From positions 1,922,001 to 1,986,000 of the forward strand of contig CM074141.1 in the NCBI GenBank assembly GCA_037178625.1: a stretch of DNA of 64,000 nt. Reading direction: 5' to 3'. The translations under genes were made by a program, and so were the position numbers. Below, one piece after another: positions 9,999 to 22,101 of the stretch. Positions within the stretch are counted from its first letter, which is position 1, and each line of letters opens with the position of its first letter. Source of the stretch: Skeletonema tropicum (Eukaryota; Bacillariophyta; Thalassiosirophyceae; Thalassiosirales; Thalassiosiraceae). The notes beneath the pieces were generated by a model that saw only the letters and a list, made by a program, of their open reading frames with translations, had not been told where the DNA came from and did not search any database.

Positions 9999-12531
9999 TT
10001 ATACATATAGACATTGGGTGTTGGTGTGATTCATTGTTAGTGACTTCATATGGCCATAGCACTCCGTCAGGCACCACGTTGCTGCTACACATCACATCAT
10101 CGATTACACACAATGTCACCCATTTCATTGCTCTATTCCGACCTCTGATCATGACGAGACAACTAAACACTACAGCAGAGCTCTCAATAATATGTAAGGA
10201 TCGCTTTGTGCCGTGGAGATGTTAAGGATATCCGATTTCACTGACTACACTACCATCCTCGCGAACTCAGCCTTGGTATCACCATAGCCCAACACATGGC
10301 CATTCCTCGAACAAACTCCAATGGTTTCGTTATTTAATCCAACCTCACCATCCGACAACAACGGCACAGCAACTATTGCATTTGATTGAAGAGATAGGGT
10401 CGTAGTTGTGTGACTTGAAGTTCAATTAGGGTGGAATAAGTGCACATATTGTCTCCGAAGAAGGCTGTTGTTTTGGCGCTACATTGCTCTGAATAGATCG
10501 AAGTGGAATCTTCAGTGACTTGTTAAGACTCTCCGGTTTCAATGAAGTAATGTTCGACGGATGAAGCTGCATATGGTCACTGCTGACATCGTTGGAATGC
10601 ACAAAGCGCATTCTCTTGTAGGAGATAGGTGTGGTCACTGCTGACATCGTTGGAATGCACAAAGCGTATTCTCTTGTAGGAGATAGGTGTTCAAGCACAA
10701 GTGTTTGTGTTGAATGACAGGGATCTGTGGGCCTCAAAATTAATTATTATGCAACAAAAAGATATACACATTCATAACATAACTGTATAATCGTTATTTT
10801 AACAGTGTTTGGTGTCGATAGTGCTCAAATATTTGTTATAGCACCATCGTTCATTGCTCACGGAGGAGATGAGGATACACATCCATGTGCACTGATTGGC
10901 TTTTATTTTACATCAAATGTAAAAATCGGTACATATCAAGTCGCTTCATACATTCATATATATATATATATAAACACCCCGATCATTATATCTTTTATAT
11001 GATAACACCATGCCTCTAGTAAAGTACGATAATCGGGCGGAAATCCCATGGTGACAATGTTCTCGATGATCGTTGGCGCCACTTTGGTACCGCTTCTTGG
11101 ACAGTTCCTACGTACACAAAAAAATCTACCTCAGGGGGTTGTTGATTCTACTCCATCCTATTGACGATTTACCAATCGGAATAAGTATGTAGGACACTTA
11201 GTACCAGAAAACAGAATCATCTGGAAGAAGACAGAATTTTATTGTCTCTCAAAAACGTCAGGCTACAGGTTGGCACAGGGAACAAACCCGGACGGACGGC
11301 CAAATCTGGCAGCGGGAAAGGGCGGGCTTAACCCTAATTAACCGCTTACAATACCGTGCGTGGAAAGGGCCTTATCACCATATCCTTCATGGCTCTCATT
11401 CTTATTTACTGGATTACTCCGTTTTGACCATGATCGGAATCGGAAACGACAATCTCGAGGCCCACTAGCTAGTTGTTGATGTACATACTTGACCCGAATC
11501 CGATATGTTTGCTTTGATACCGTTTACATGAACCCGAACTAACATTGCTGATGCAATTAAGTACAAGAGTGTATTGTACAAGCAAAGGCCGGATATCCAC
11601 GCCAACTATGAAGGGAGTGCACGCATTTGCCTCGAGTTACTTTGTGTTAGGTTACCCATACCAGTACACGTATGTAGTGCACCATAATTCCATAGTAGCT
11701 CACTATTTCCTATTTCTATTTCCTATCCTTCATCCTTCATCTCTGTACATATTGCATCATAAGCCTGTCTTACGCGCGCCCTGGACGCACGCAACCATTT
11801 TTTTGACACCTCCACCATGGCGGCCTACTAACTAGCCCCGAATTTTATTTCAGATATAGACAAGATATAGACATAACCAATGATACAGTCCTTTAGAGTG
11901 TATTAATGCGAATATTGTATACAAAGGAATCGTACTAACATCTCATTTTCTCGCTGAGATATGCATTTTTGTTTACCCATAGTATTTGCTAGACAAATTT
12001 GGCTAACAAACTCTAGCTTAGAATGGAACCACTGTTTCTTGGGGGGCTGATGCAACCCAAACTATCCTGACTAGGGTTCATCTCCTGAGATATAGAATAA
12101 AACGGTTCTATCATCGTTTTGGGCATAAAGTAGAGTACATTTGTCAGCCTATCGACCTCCCTACGGCCAATTTACCATGGTGGAGGTGTGTGAAAAAATG
12201 GTTTTGTTAGCCCACGTGTTTTGGCGGGTCAGGCTTATGGAGGAGATCTGGGATACTCCTACTGGTTATGGCCTTTACTTTATTGAGGTCACGACGCTTT
12301 TTATGCTGTCATTTAAGTTTGTGACACGCTTACGTCATCTCCCACAGCAACTTTTGCTGACGACTGACGAAGACATTGAAGATTTTTGCGCCAACACCAA
12401 CATCTTCCACATCCAACTCTATCTCCCGCCCACCGCACCCTCACTCTCAAGCGATACATAAGGGGCAGTCAGTAGTTCGATATCACTATCAACACTATTT
12501 CAGAACCATTGTTGCTATTATTATTTGAACA
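9999..12531. other. 2.5-kb stretch without a recognised gene
   Basis: Only short open frames without family features are present. A minus-strand frame at 10426-10737 has a plausible tail (HPSNITSLKPESLNKSL) but no start or partner exon that I can defend. A TA dinucleotide run lies at about 10956-10972. The base composition is AT-rich and typical of spacer. The stretch could hide short non-coding RNA genes that I cannot detect by eye. Confidence 0.4.
10575..10690. repeat. 58-base tandem duplication
   Basis: GGTCACTGCTGACATCGTTG begins at 10575 and again at 10633, with a period of 58 bases. The two copies are identical apart from one C/T difference (GCGCATTC versus GCGTATTC). It lies in non-coding sequence. 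Confidence 0.9.
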
Positions 12532-14013
12532 ATGAGGCACTCCACTCTCGCATTATTCGCTCTTTTGAGCAGCACATCTGCATTTGCATTTGCTCCAGCA
12601 AAGATCTCCACAGCCCATCGTTCGCAATCTCCTCTACACGCAGTCAAGAGCGACAACAATAATGAAATCGGAAAACAAATCGAAGATGCCAAAAATGCAT
12701 TCTTAGGAACAGTCACTGCGGCCACGATTCTTATGGGGACATTGGCTCCCTTGCCTGGTGATGCGGCCAACGCAGCCGCTGCAGCACCTGCTCCCGCCAC
12801 AGCAACAAAAACCGCAGCTACGAAGAAGGCAGAACCCGTTGCGGCTCCTGCACCATTGGCTGCGGAGAAGGCGGCTGTGGCTTCTGCCAAGGCTGCTTTT
12901 ACTGCGACTCAAAAGGTGAGTGCAACCGCTGAAAAGATTAGACATTCTTGACATAGACGTACAAATTTTATGTGTTCTTTTTCGTCTCATTATAATATAT
13001 TCACTCCCCTCACACACAATAACGTTACAAAGCCAATCGCTGACGCCAAATCAGCCTATAAAGCCGCCTCCACAACATCCAACTCGGCAAAGAAGGGCGT
13101 CGAATCCGCCGTCAAAAAGGCAGCCGATCTCAAAAAGTCACTCGTCTCATCAAACGACAAATTATCTCAAGCCAAACGCAAACAATACAAATCCAACAAT
13201 GAAAATTTGATCAATGTTCTATCCAAAACTGTGGAATCTACCAAGGTTCAATTGGCAGAGGCGGAAAAGACAGTATCATTTGCAAAGAGTGCTGAGGTCA
13301 AGGCAGCGAAAGATTTGACTTTGAAGAAGAGTGCGTTGGAGAGTGCAGAGAAGAATGGGGCGAATGCCCAGAAGGCATTGGTTAGTGCTGAGGATAAATT
13401 GAGCGTGGCTACTAAGAAGTACCAGGCGGCTACTGCTAAGGCGGCCAAGCAGGCTCAGGAGGCGAAGAAGAAGGCAGCGGAGAGTAAGTGTATGCTTTAT
13501 GATACATGTTTATTGAGCTAGGATATTCTTCATTGTGTTGTGTTCATCTGACATAAACGAATCTTTCCAAAATTTCATGCAGAGGCCAAAAAAGAGAAAC
13601 AAAAGGCAGAAAAGGCAGCCAAAGAATTGAAAAAGAAGGAACAAAAAGCTAAAAAGCAGGAAGAAAAAGCCAAGAAAGAGGCAAAGAAGAAGGCTGATAA
13701 GGCAGCAAAGGAATTGAAGAAGAAGGAACAAAAGGCAAAGAAGGTTGCCGCCGAACGCAAAGCCAAGGAAGAAAAGGCTCTTAAAAAGCAACAGAAGAAA
13801 CAAAAGGAAATCGATACAGCCAAGCGCATCGCTGAGCGTAAGGCAGCTGAAGCAAAGGCAAAGAAGTTAAAAGAGGCAGAGCAAACTTTGAAAGCGTTGG
13901 AAATGAAGAAGAAGTCTGCGATCAATGCAGAGAAGAGTAGTGCAGCTAGTATCAAGAGTGCGGATGCGGAGATTACTGCTGCTGCAAAGAAGTTGGCCGA
14001 GCTGAAGAAATAA
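12532..14013 (+). CDS. Plastid-targeted Lys/Ala-rich coiled-coil protein, possible thylakoid-lumen protein
   Basis: Three exons: 12532-12915, 13033-13483 and 13583-14013, with introns 12916-13032 (GTGAGT...AAAG) and 13484-13582 (GTAAGT...GCAG). The frame joins exactly and predicts 421 residues. The first 19 residues are an ER signal ending in SAFAFAP, the diatom bipartite plastid-targeting motif with Phe at +1. A second hydrophobic stretch (ATILMGTLAPLPGDAANA, about residues 64-81) ends in an A-x-A-like site and resembles a lumenal transit domain. The mature part is almost wholly helical, made of Ala/Lys/Glu heptad-like repeats such as KAAKELKKKEQKAKK, and is strongly basic near the C-terminus. 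I recognise no enzymatic domain. A structural or nucleic-acid/membrane-contact role is possible but unproven. Confidence 0.8.
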
Positions 14014-14285
14014 ATGAAAGATGAAGGAGGGGACATCAACGTGTTGAGACTTGTTGCTCTGCAAGTTTGTTAAGGTGGGGGGAAATTATTGACGAGTGTG
14101 AATCATCACACCAAGAGCAATGCAAAGAGAGCACTCAATGCTATGACCGAATATCGATATTATGCTATGTGGCAACTCATAAAGAAAACTAAATACAGCA
14201 AAAATAGCAAACTTTTTTGTTCACCATCGTAAATCACTACTTATTATTACAACATTAGGTTCGTCGGAGGTCCGTTCGACTCCCA

Positions 14286-16531
14286 TCACTCAGCATACGT
14301 GTAATCTCCTCCGTTAAGGCAAAATTTGGCGTGATTCGCAATGCCGCATCTATGTTCCGTGGCAAAGGAACATTTGGGACACTTCAACATCCCGTTCGGC
14401 GTTTTGGTGATTACCCATCTTCCTGATGCTGACGAGCTTCGACGGGAATATACAGGTGGGGGAGCAGATGCTGGGGGGAGTGTAGACTGGGACGGGGGCG
14501 AGGCTGCTGACTGATCAGTAACGGTCTCAGGCACGGGCAATGATGTTGAGAGCTCAACCATACCTCTTTCCCGCTCGATTTCGGCCTTCCTGCAACGAGC
14601 CTCATATGATTCCAGTTCGTCTTTCATATTTGATACGAGTGTCTTCGTAAATTCATACGAGTCACTTTCAGCAGCTTTACCTGACACGAAGCTTAATTGA
14701 CTCAGTGGCATCCATATCGTTGAGCCAGCATCATTGGCTCGTATTTGGATGGACTTCTCTGCCTGAGTGAATGGCTGAGATCGAAACAATCTCTCGTAGT
14801 TCCCGGCGTATTCAGATAGTATCGATATCGTTCGCACAAGCGCAGACTCCGCCTCAACATCCACCGAAAGTACCACGCCGTAACATGCTTGGGAGGATGA
14901 TATCTGATGCCAGGAAACGATGCTACCAATAATTTCCTGGACACGAAACTCTGCAGTTGCATTATTGCTCATGTCAGTCTGTTGTGGAGCATTATCAGAT
15001 CCCCACTCGTGGCCTTCTACGCCAACATTAAATCCAAGCTCAGTTGCACACTTCATACAGATCCAATCACCTACCAATCAACAACATGAATGATAGTCGG
15101 TTAGATGGATACATATCAAACAACGAATAGGGAACAATGCGAGCGAATAAAGCGAACATACCTGGAGGGATTTCATCCCTATTGATGCATTCAAGGTGGA
15201 ATGCTTTGTCGCATCCTCCACCCTTACCACCACCGTCACAAACCAAGAGATCTCCTGCCTCCTGACAAATATCGCACACGTCATTTCCATTATCATCCCC
15301 AATGGACTCAAATGACATGGCTCGATTATTTTTGATCGAAGAGGTGGTTGGCAGTGGCTTCTTATCGCCATCGCCACCGTCCCTCGCCACAATCATAATA
15401 CCATCGACTTCATCAATCTCAGCATTCTCCCACCCGATCGGTGCAACCCAACCAGCATCCTTTAATACTCGTGCTGCGGTGGTATTCCGAAATTCATTTG
15501 TCCCCCTTTGTAAACGACATTTGAGTTCCACATCGTGCATGGTTTAAAGCTTGACCAAGCGTTTTAAGCCCCGTCTTGATGACACTCAGCTCCAAGGCTC
15601 GCAGGAAGAGTTCATTCTTCGTTACTTGATTATAACCCAGATCTTCAAAATATGGAAAGAATGGGAGGAGTTCCGAGTGATGGTGGAGACGATCCAAGTT
15701 GTTGTCACCAAGAGGGAAATATAAGACAATTATTCCCTTCTTTGCAACTTTGGATACAATGCCTGGCCAGTATTTGATACTACCCACTTGCCGCTTTGCC
15801 CAAATTACCTCATTGGCAACAAATTCGATACGGCCACTGTCTTCCTCCTCCTCATCATCATCATCATCTCTTCGGTTGTAGAGATCCTCAAAGTTTTCAA
15901 TACTCCCCACATCCGGCTTTACCTGTGCCAATATCGACAAAGCAGTAATCCACGGATTATCCCCTCCAATACTCACACCCACATAATCCTCCTCACTACT
16001 ACTACGCCTCCTCCTATTCCTCCTCTCCTCCTCCTCCACTACTATCGATCTTTTTCTCTGCTCAATCACAAACTCACCACACCCCTCCACATCAACAGTG
16101 GAACTAACATCATCATCACATGCTTGACATGCATCACAGAACCAATCACCCTCGGGGACAGTATGCAATGGTGGATCGAGACAATGCATGTGGTACAGTT
16201 CATCACATCCATCACAAACGAGCATGGATATATCGCCAAGTGCACTGAGACAAATGTTGCATCTTTGAGAGGTTACCCAAAAGGAAGCATCATCATCATC
16301 TTCTTCCTCCTCATTTTTATCGCTTTTAACATCACTCGTACCATCACTTTTCTTCTTCTTCTTCTCCATCATCATCTTCATCTTTTTCTTCTTTTTTGCC
16401 TTCTCCTCACGTCGTGCATTTGATAACAACTCCTCCAAAGTCCGCTGTATCCTCAACTCCTTCGCCAAACTTGATATCACCTCCTCTTTCCGGTTCTTGT
16501 CCAATCTCCTCTTTCTCTTCCTCCCCTTCTT

Positions 16532-16562
<31 letters not shown>

Positions 16563-17644
16563 ATGCATTCCTCCCCATCATTATCATCATCATCGCTACT
16601 ACCACCAACAATAACAACATCATCCTCCTCATCCTCATCTGCAGTAGTAACATCATAATGCACCAACAAATCACACTCCACCTCATAATGTCCAAAACAT
16701 CCACAAATACCACACATTCGAAATGCATTCGGTGGTGGGATGGGCATATCGTATTTGGTAGTACATGTGGCATGTAATTTTTCTTGTTCTTTTTTGTATC
16801 GTTCCCAGGATGGTTCTGTCCATGGTGGTGGTGGTGGTGGTGTGGATTGAGAATGAGTTTGTTGTGTTCGATTATCGTTGTTATTGGTGGTGGTGTTTGA
16901 AGAAGAAGAGGAAGAAGTGTCCATCATGGCCCAATTGGCCAAAGCTGCCAATGAGCACTCGTTATATTGCACAGTAAATGTTGTTGTGTCGTCATTATTA
17001 TTTTCGCCACCAACACCACTACTACTACTGCTGCTACCATTCTTATTATTATTGGTAGTAGTGCTACTACTACTACCAATGTTGTTGTTGGATGATGATC
17101 TGGAAATGTATTCTTCAATTTCAACAAGTGTTTTGGAGGCATAGTTGGATCGTTTCCATGAGGGGGGGAGATGGAGCAGTTTTTTTTGGGTAGTAGTAAT
17201 ATTGATTTTTTGTGGTGACGAGTGTTTGTTATTGCTGTCGTCTAATGATGCTACTATTGAATCATCATCGTTTGATTTGGTAGTGTCTACATCATCATTA
17301 TCATCATCCATCATGCCAGCATCTCGAATCAACTGCTCCTCTGCCTGACGTGACCGCTCCACAACATTCCGCAAGATTTTCGGAATGAGCGATACGTCAA
17401 ACTGTGACATCAACTCTTCTTTGTTATCTTTTTCGACATGACGTTTGTTATTGTCGTCTTCTTTCATTGTGGTGGTGGTGGTATCTTTGCAGTCGGTAGA
17501 GATGGCTGATGATTTGTCAGACTCTGTATTCGCCGCCGTAGTATTATCTTTTCTTTGCAATGATGGTGATGGATGCTGTGTAGATGATTCATCATTATTT
17601 GCTGGTAGAATATTCTGCTGATCTTCTTCCTCTTCTGTCGTCAT
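14286..17644 (-). CDS. PHD-finger / PWWP chromatin protein
   Basis: The N-terminal frame covers 15494-17644. It holds a CCHC-like knuckle (CGICGCFGHYEVEC, about residue 310), a basic Lys-rich patch, a PHD finger (CNICLSALGDISMLVCDGCD, about 461-506) and a PWWP-like domain (EVIWAKRQVGSIKYWPGIV, about 600-640). A second frame at 15163-15540 adds another PHD-type finger starting DVCDICQEAGDLLVCDGG. That finger is completed across an intron at 15071-15161 (GTATGT...GTAG) by GDWICMKC. The last exon, 14286-15070, ends with a C2HC finger (CPKCSFATEHRCGIANHAKF). PHD and PWWP domains read histone methylation, so a nuclear chromatin reader is likely. Between the first two frames, near 15530-15545, the reading frame changes without a good intron, so a one-base indel, sequencing error or unusual splice remains open. 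Confidence 0.75.
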
Positions 17645-18468
17645 TATTGATAAACAGAATAGCTTTATATTGTCTCCTTTACGATGTTGGATGTTCCTCC
17701 CGCAGACTACAACCTACTTTCTTTCATCATCTGTATCTATGTATCGCTTAGCTCATGCTCATGTTGAATGTTGGGTTGACTGTTGATTGCTTGTGTCTTG
17801 TGTAGCTTGTGTCCGTCAGCTTGTGTCTCACACTAAGTTATTTGGTACGCACGTGAGTGTTTCAAGTTACAAAGCTTAACGAAGGCTAGCTGTAATCAGT
17901 AAGTAGTTCCCGTTGACTGAATTCATTGAAGGTATCGTTACTGCAGATGTTGCATTGTAGAACTATGAATTTGAATTCGTATTGAGATTAATTGAATTGA
18001 GAGAGGTCCTATTAGTCAAATCCTCTAGAGGATCCCTTAGTTAGAGGTAGAAGAAGTAGATGTAGATTCACTTTCACTTTCACAGAGAGTATTAGTACCC
18101 CCGAGTACCGATGAATTCCAAAATAGCATATGTAGCTCCAGCCACCTTCCAAGCCGGACGGACGGACCTACCGCCTGACTGGCTGACTGATCTGACGGAC
18201 AAGAATTCAATGGCTTCTCTCTCTCCAGTAGTTTTTGCCACTCCCTCTCTATGTATCAGCAAGGAATCTTCCGTGGCCGTGGCCGTACCCAACAACAAAT
18301 ACAGGAGCTAACAGGGTAGTTGTGAAGTTGTTTAGATATTATTTGTGATAGTCACAAAGATAGATCTATTATTCCTTAATAGAGGCTGCTACCTCTTTGT
18401 TCAATAACTGATACTGTTGCGTGGAACTCATGAGCGAGCTACAACTCCTCCTAGAGACTCGCTCAATT
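17645..18468. other. Intergenic, nothing recognised
   Basis: This 0.8-kb spacer lies between the 5' end of the PHD gene and the 3' end of the leucine-rich-repeat gene, both on the minus strand, and should contain the PHD gene promoter. It has a CTTTCACTTTCACTTTCAC run at about 18069-18081 and small simple repeats (TTGTGTCT-like, 17800-17830). No ORF with protein-like composition was seen. Confidence 0.45.
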
Positions 18469-20415
18469 TTATACTTGCATCAAGCGGCGCTCCTCTTCTT
18501 CCAACGCACTAATCTTGGCGCGGATACTCTTCACCCGACCAGCAAGATAACGTTGCAAGTCGTCAACAATCAGTACAGGCAATCCTCTGACAAAGTTGTA
18601 TATCGCCGATAGTTTTCTGTTTCGAATGCTTGCAGCAAATTCATCATTTGATGAAGTGACTGTGTCGAACCAGCCTTTGACCAAGGGAAGAGGCCTCAGG
18701 TTCCACTGGAATAATGGCACCATGTCAAGATCAGGGAAGAAGTGCAAAATCTTGAATTTTGCAGCCAAATTTGGAGTTTCATGGGTCTTGTTCGTTTTGA
18801 GCCAATGAAGGATACTATTTTGAACGTCAGACCTTGTGCGAAGATACCACCACGAACCGAGATCGCGTAGGGTATGGTTGGAGAGGTAGATGCTGTTTGG
18901 AGACGATGTATCGCATAGCAACTTCAAGAGTGCTGTCCACCCTTTTAACGTGATCCCTCTCTTGTAGAAATCCAATTCTTTCACTGACTTGTTCCGACTC
19001 AACGCATGAGCAAGAGCATGTGCTCCCTCGTCACCATTGATTTCATAGAGTGTAAGATTCTCCAATGCACATGACGGCGATCTGAAGTACTTCTCGAGAG
19101 AACGTAAGCCTGAAGCAGTAATTGCTGTGTTTCCTGATAGGTCTAAGCTTCGCAAAGTAGCATTGCATGAAAGCCCAAGTGACAAAGCTCTCAATCCTTC
19201 ATCGCCGATACTTACGCCATTATCCACACACCTCAAGGACAGTTTCACAAGTGACTTGTTGATAGACAAGGCATTCGCAAGAACCTTTCCCCCCTCGTCA
19301 TTGATGTTAATCCGATCAAGGTGTAGATCCTCTAATCTACTCTTGCGAGATTGTAAGATTCGAGATATCGCTCTCAATCCTGTTGCAGTGATTGCTGTAT
19401 TTCCTGCAACTGATAAGAAGCGCAGGGCTCTATTATGAACAAGTGAATCCGCTAAAGCTTCCAAGCCTGCGTCGCCGATATTGTTGTTTATCAGAATCAA
19501 CTTCCTAAGTTTTGAATTGCTGGCTAGAGACGAAGCCAAAGCTTGCAAGCCTTCATTCCCTACGTCGCTGTTAGACAGATCCAATTCTCCATCGGCCAAA
19601 GAGGAATTACAAGCAAGTCCTTCCGCCAACAATTTCAGCCCATCGTTCTCAAAATCAAAACCAGCGTCGAAGATGTCTAGTTGTTTCATGTTGGTAGCTT
19701 TTGCGAGCAACTTCCCTAACGCTGCGCATTCGTCTCGACGAATTGCCATACCTCTACTCTTGTGAAAAGTGACTTGCTCGAGCGCGGGAAGCTTTGCCAA
19801 CGATTCAGCTATTTCTGCTGTAATTGGTCCATGATAACAATATTTTTCCAGCGACATGCATCGTTGCAATCCCGCAGCGAGGTGATACGCCTTCTCGCTG
19901 TCAATATTATTATAGATCTCCAAAGTAGTAACATGTGGAAGATTGATTGCTGAGAAGGCAAAGCTGGGCAAATCACCTCCAAATTCAGTTACTTTGATTG
20001 ATTTGTTGTGCTGTGTTCCATCGAAAAAAGTTTCGATCCGATCTCTACGTGTTGTCAGATTAAAGACGTACAAAGACTTCAATGTCTCATTTCTACCAAT
20101 AAAGTATCCTAACCACCCAAGATCATCCCCCAACCGGACTACTAAGGTACTGTCAAATTCCTCATCATAGTCTAAGTAAGAATCGTCTATAGTTAGAAAC
20201 GTTAAGGCAGGATCGTTGTTCTTAATTCGGTGTAGGAGTGCTCTGTTTTCTGCAGACGATGTTATATCCTTGAGCCTCACACTCGCCGCTAGCGCATCAT
20301 ATTGGTAGTTCATCATGCTTTTTGACAATATTTGGCGTCTATAGAGTTCGATGAGTGGAAGAGAATGTGAGATGAGGCGATAATAATGAACAACGGCAAC
20401 GATCATCGATAGCAT
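18469..20415 (-). CDS. Leucine-rich-repeat protein (ribonuclease-inhibitor type)
   Basis: A single open frame of 648 codons. From about residue 240 to 500 it carries ribonuclease-inhibitor-type LRRs, seen as repeated blocks such as NSKLRKLILINNNIGDAGLE and ALRFLSVAGNTAITATGLRA with the L-x-x-L-x-L-x-x-N pattern and about 28-residue spacing. The N-terminal third contains weaker repeats. The C-terminal part (after TLRDLGSWWYLR) is non-repetitive and ends in a Lys/Glu helix. There is no kinase, NB-ARC or transmembrane domain, so it is a stand-alone scaffold of the type common in diatoms, with unknown partners. The start may be the Met at residue 34 (base 20316, MMNYQYDAL), because the first 33 residues look like untranslated sequence or a weak hydrophobic leader. 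Confidence 0.75.
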   Translation of the reverse strand: MLSMIVAVVHYYRLISHSLPLIELYRRQILSKSMMNYQYDALAASVRLKDITSSAENRALLHRIKNNDPALTFLTIDDSYLDYDEEFDSTLVVRLGDDLGWLGYFIGRNETLKSLYVFNLTTRRDRIETFFDGTQHNKSIKVTEFGGDLPSFAFSAINLPHVTTLEIYNNIDSEKAYHLAAGLQRCMSLEKYCYHGPITAEIAESLAKLPALEQVTFHKSRGMAIRRDECAALGKLLAKATNMKQLDIFDAGFDFENDGLKLLAEGLACNSSLADGELDLSNSDVGNEGLQALASSLASNSKLRKLILINNNIGDAGLEALADSLVHNRALRFLSVAGNTAITATGLRAISRILQSRKSRLEDLHLDRININDEGGKVLANALSINKSLVKLSLRCVDNGVSIGDEGLRALSLGLSCNATLRSLDLSGNTAITASGLRSLEKYFRSPSCALENLTLYEINGDEGAHALAHALSRNKSVKELDFYKRGITLKGWTALLKLLCDTSSPNSIYLSNHTLRDLGSWWYLRTRSDVQNSILHWLKTNKTHETPNLAAKFKILHFFPDLDMVPLFQWNLRPLPLVKGWFDTVTSSNDEFAASIRNRKLSAIYNFVRGLPVLIVDDLQRYLAGRVKSIRAKISALEEEERRLMQV

Positions 20416-22101
20416 GAAGGCAAAGTAGTGATAGCGAGATAGTTGCTTCTGCGCTACCCGGCGGCAACTCTTGGAGCAGTTATCGGTGACTAATCTCTAA
20501 GGAAGGCACAGCACACAAACAGATGGCAACAAACTTACAAGCTCTGATTCTCCCTGTGGACCTAATGCTTTGTTTATTGTGACTTTATTGTTGGAAGTGG
20601 CCGGAGATAGATTGATCACAAAGATTGAGTCGCACACCTCGCTAACGAAAATAACGGCCAAATCTGGTGCAGAGCGAGGCGCGCCCAACTCTCCCAAAGA
20701 TCAAAGAACAACCCGTCACCTCTTCTATTCTCTGGCTCATAGTCACCATTCCTATCTGAACTCCAAATGCTTCCAATGTTCCAACAATCCAAACACAAAC
20801 ACGGTGGACGTGTATTCTTCCGTAATTCCGCTTCATCCGTCCATCCGATGAGATCGTTTTGATGTGACCCAGCCAGATACCACCTACGATACTCTATCGA
20901 GTTTTGATTCTACTCTCCAAAATGTTTCATTGCTACACCGTCTCTTTAGAACTATGTAGGGAATTCGGCTGCTGTCTCGTGACATGATTTGATGAATACT
21001 TTGTCGATGTGATGTGGCAGTGATAGTGTAATATTTTACAAAGATGCAAATAATCAAGGCTGCACAAGGAACATGACCAGACGCAGCATGTTGCACCTCA
21101 AATCAGCACATCATGTCACTCGGAAAGTAGGTAATGTCAAATCAACACATCACTCTCACCTGTTCTATTATTACGGAAGACATATTGTGTCGTGTCGATT
21201 GTAAATTCCCACTAGCTTCAGTACTGTATCTTTGTAACTGACACTAGACATTATCGTTCTTTAGAGCAATCGTGAGCAGAGGGACGATTTCCTCAGGTTT
21301 TATGGAAGGCGATGGCGATGTTACAACATTCGCAAGATGAGCGTATCGTGCTGATGTTGTGTCTGGGCTGCTGATGGGTGAAGCAGTGGTGTCATAGTTT
21401 TTGATTTATCAGAAAGCAAGGCGGAGAACAATTCTTCGTCGCTATCATCATCATAATTCTTTCTGGAATACAGACAAGAGCTGTGTTCTGAGATTGGGTT
21501 GTGTGGTATGTTTGCAGCACATCATCATCATGATGTCTGATCCTGCTTGCCATCAAAACTTATTGTTCGTGTTGAAATTTGACACTAAAAATCCTTTGGC
21601 ATCCATCAGGACACATGGAAGAGCAGCCAGCAGCGATCAAAACTCGTGCTTGCAGGTCACCATGCCACAACATCAGCTCACCAGGGCATCGACAACATGA
21701 TGTGTGATGTTACAACATCTCTATTGCAGCAATAGGATGTCGACGTTTCGGTTTTGTTGTTGTCCCAAGAGGTACTAAAATTAATGCAGGAATTAATAGA
21801 TTAAAGTCGTACCGGTTCATCGTTGCGTCGTTACGACAACAAGAACACTAACTACTCATGTGCGTACACAAGTACTTAACGCCACCAAAACAAGGAACGA
21901 TGAAGCCAATAGTCAAGCAACCCTTCCGTTCTGCGCATGCATTGCTTCATTAATAGAGGAGGAGAATGGACCACGAAATCAAAATGTAGAAGTAGCTATT
22001 ATTATTTGGTACCATTCTTTTTCTTCGTTGAATCATAGCATTAGCATTATCTTACTATTTTGTAAAGGAATGCTTTGTCCAATTGTGCAACCCTAAAAAA
22101 G
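20416..22101. other. 1.7-kb intergenic stretch, nothing recognised
   Basis: Located between the 5' end of the LRR gene and the 3' end of the methyltransferase gene. Open frames here are short and lack protein-like composition. No repeat, TIR or structured RNA was found by reading. The part next to 20416 presumably contains the LRR promoter. Confidence 0.4.

Noticed and set aside
11545..11835. 96-codon ORF
   Set aside because: Random-looking composition in AT-rich spacer.
12141..12461. 106-codon ORF
   Set aside because: No family features, no splice partner, and composition like the surrounding spacer.
20570..20851. 93-codon ORF upstream of the LRR gene
   Set aside because: No motif; probably 5' flanking sequence.
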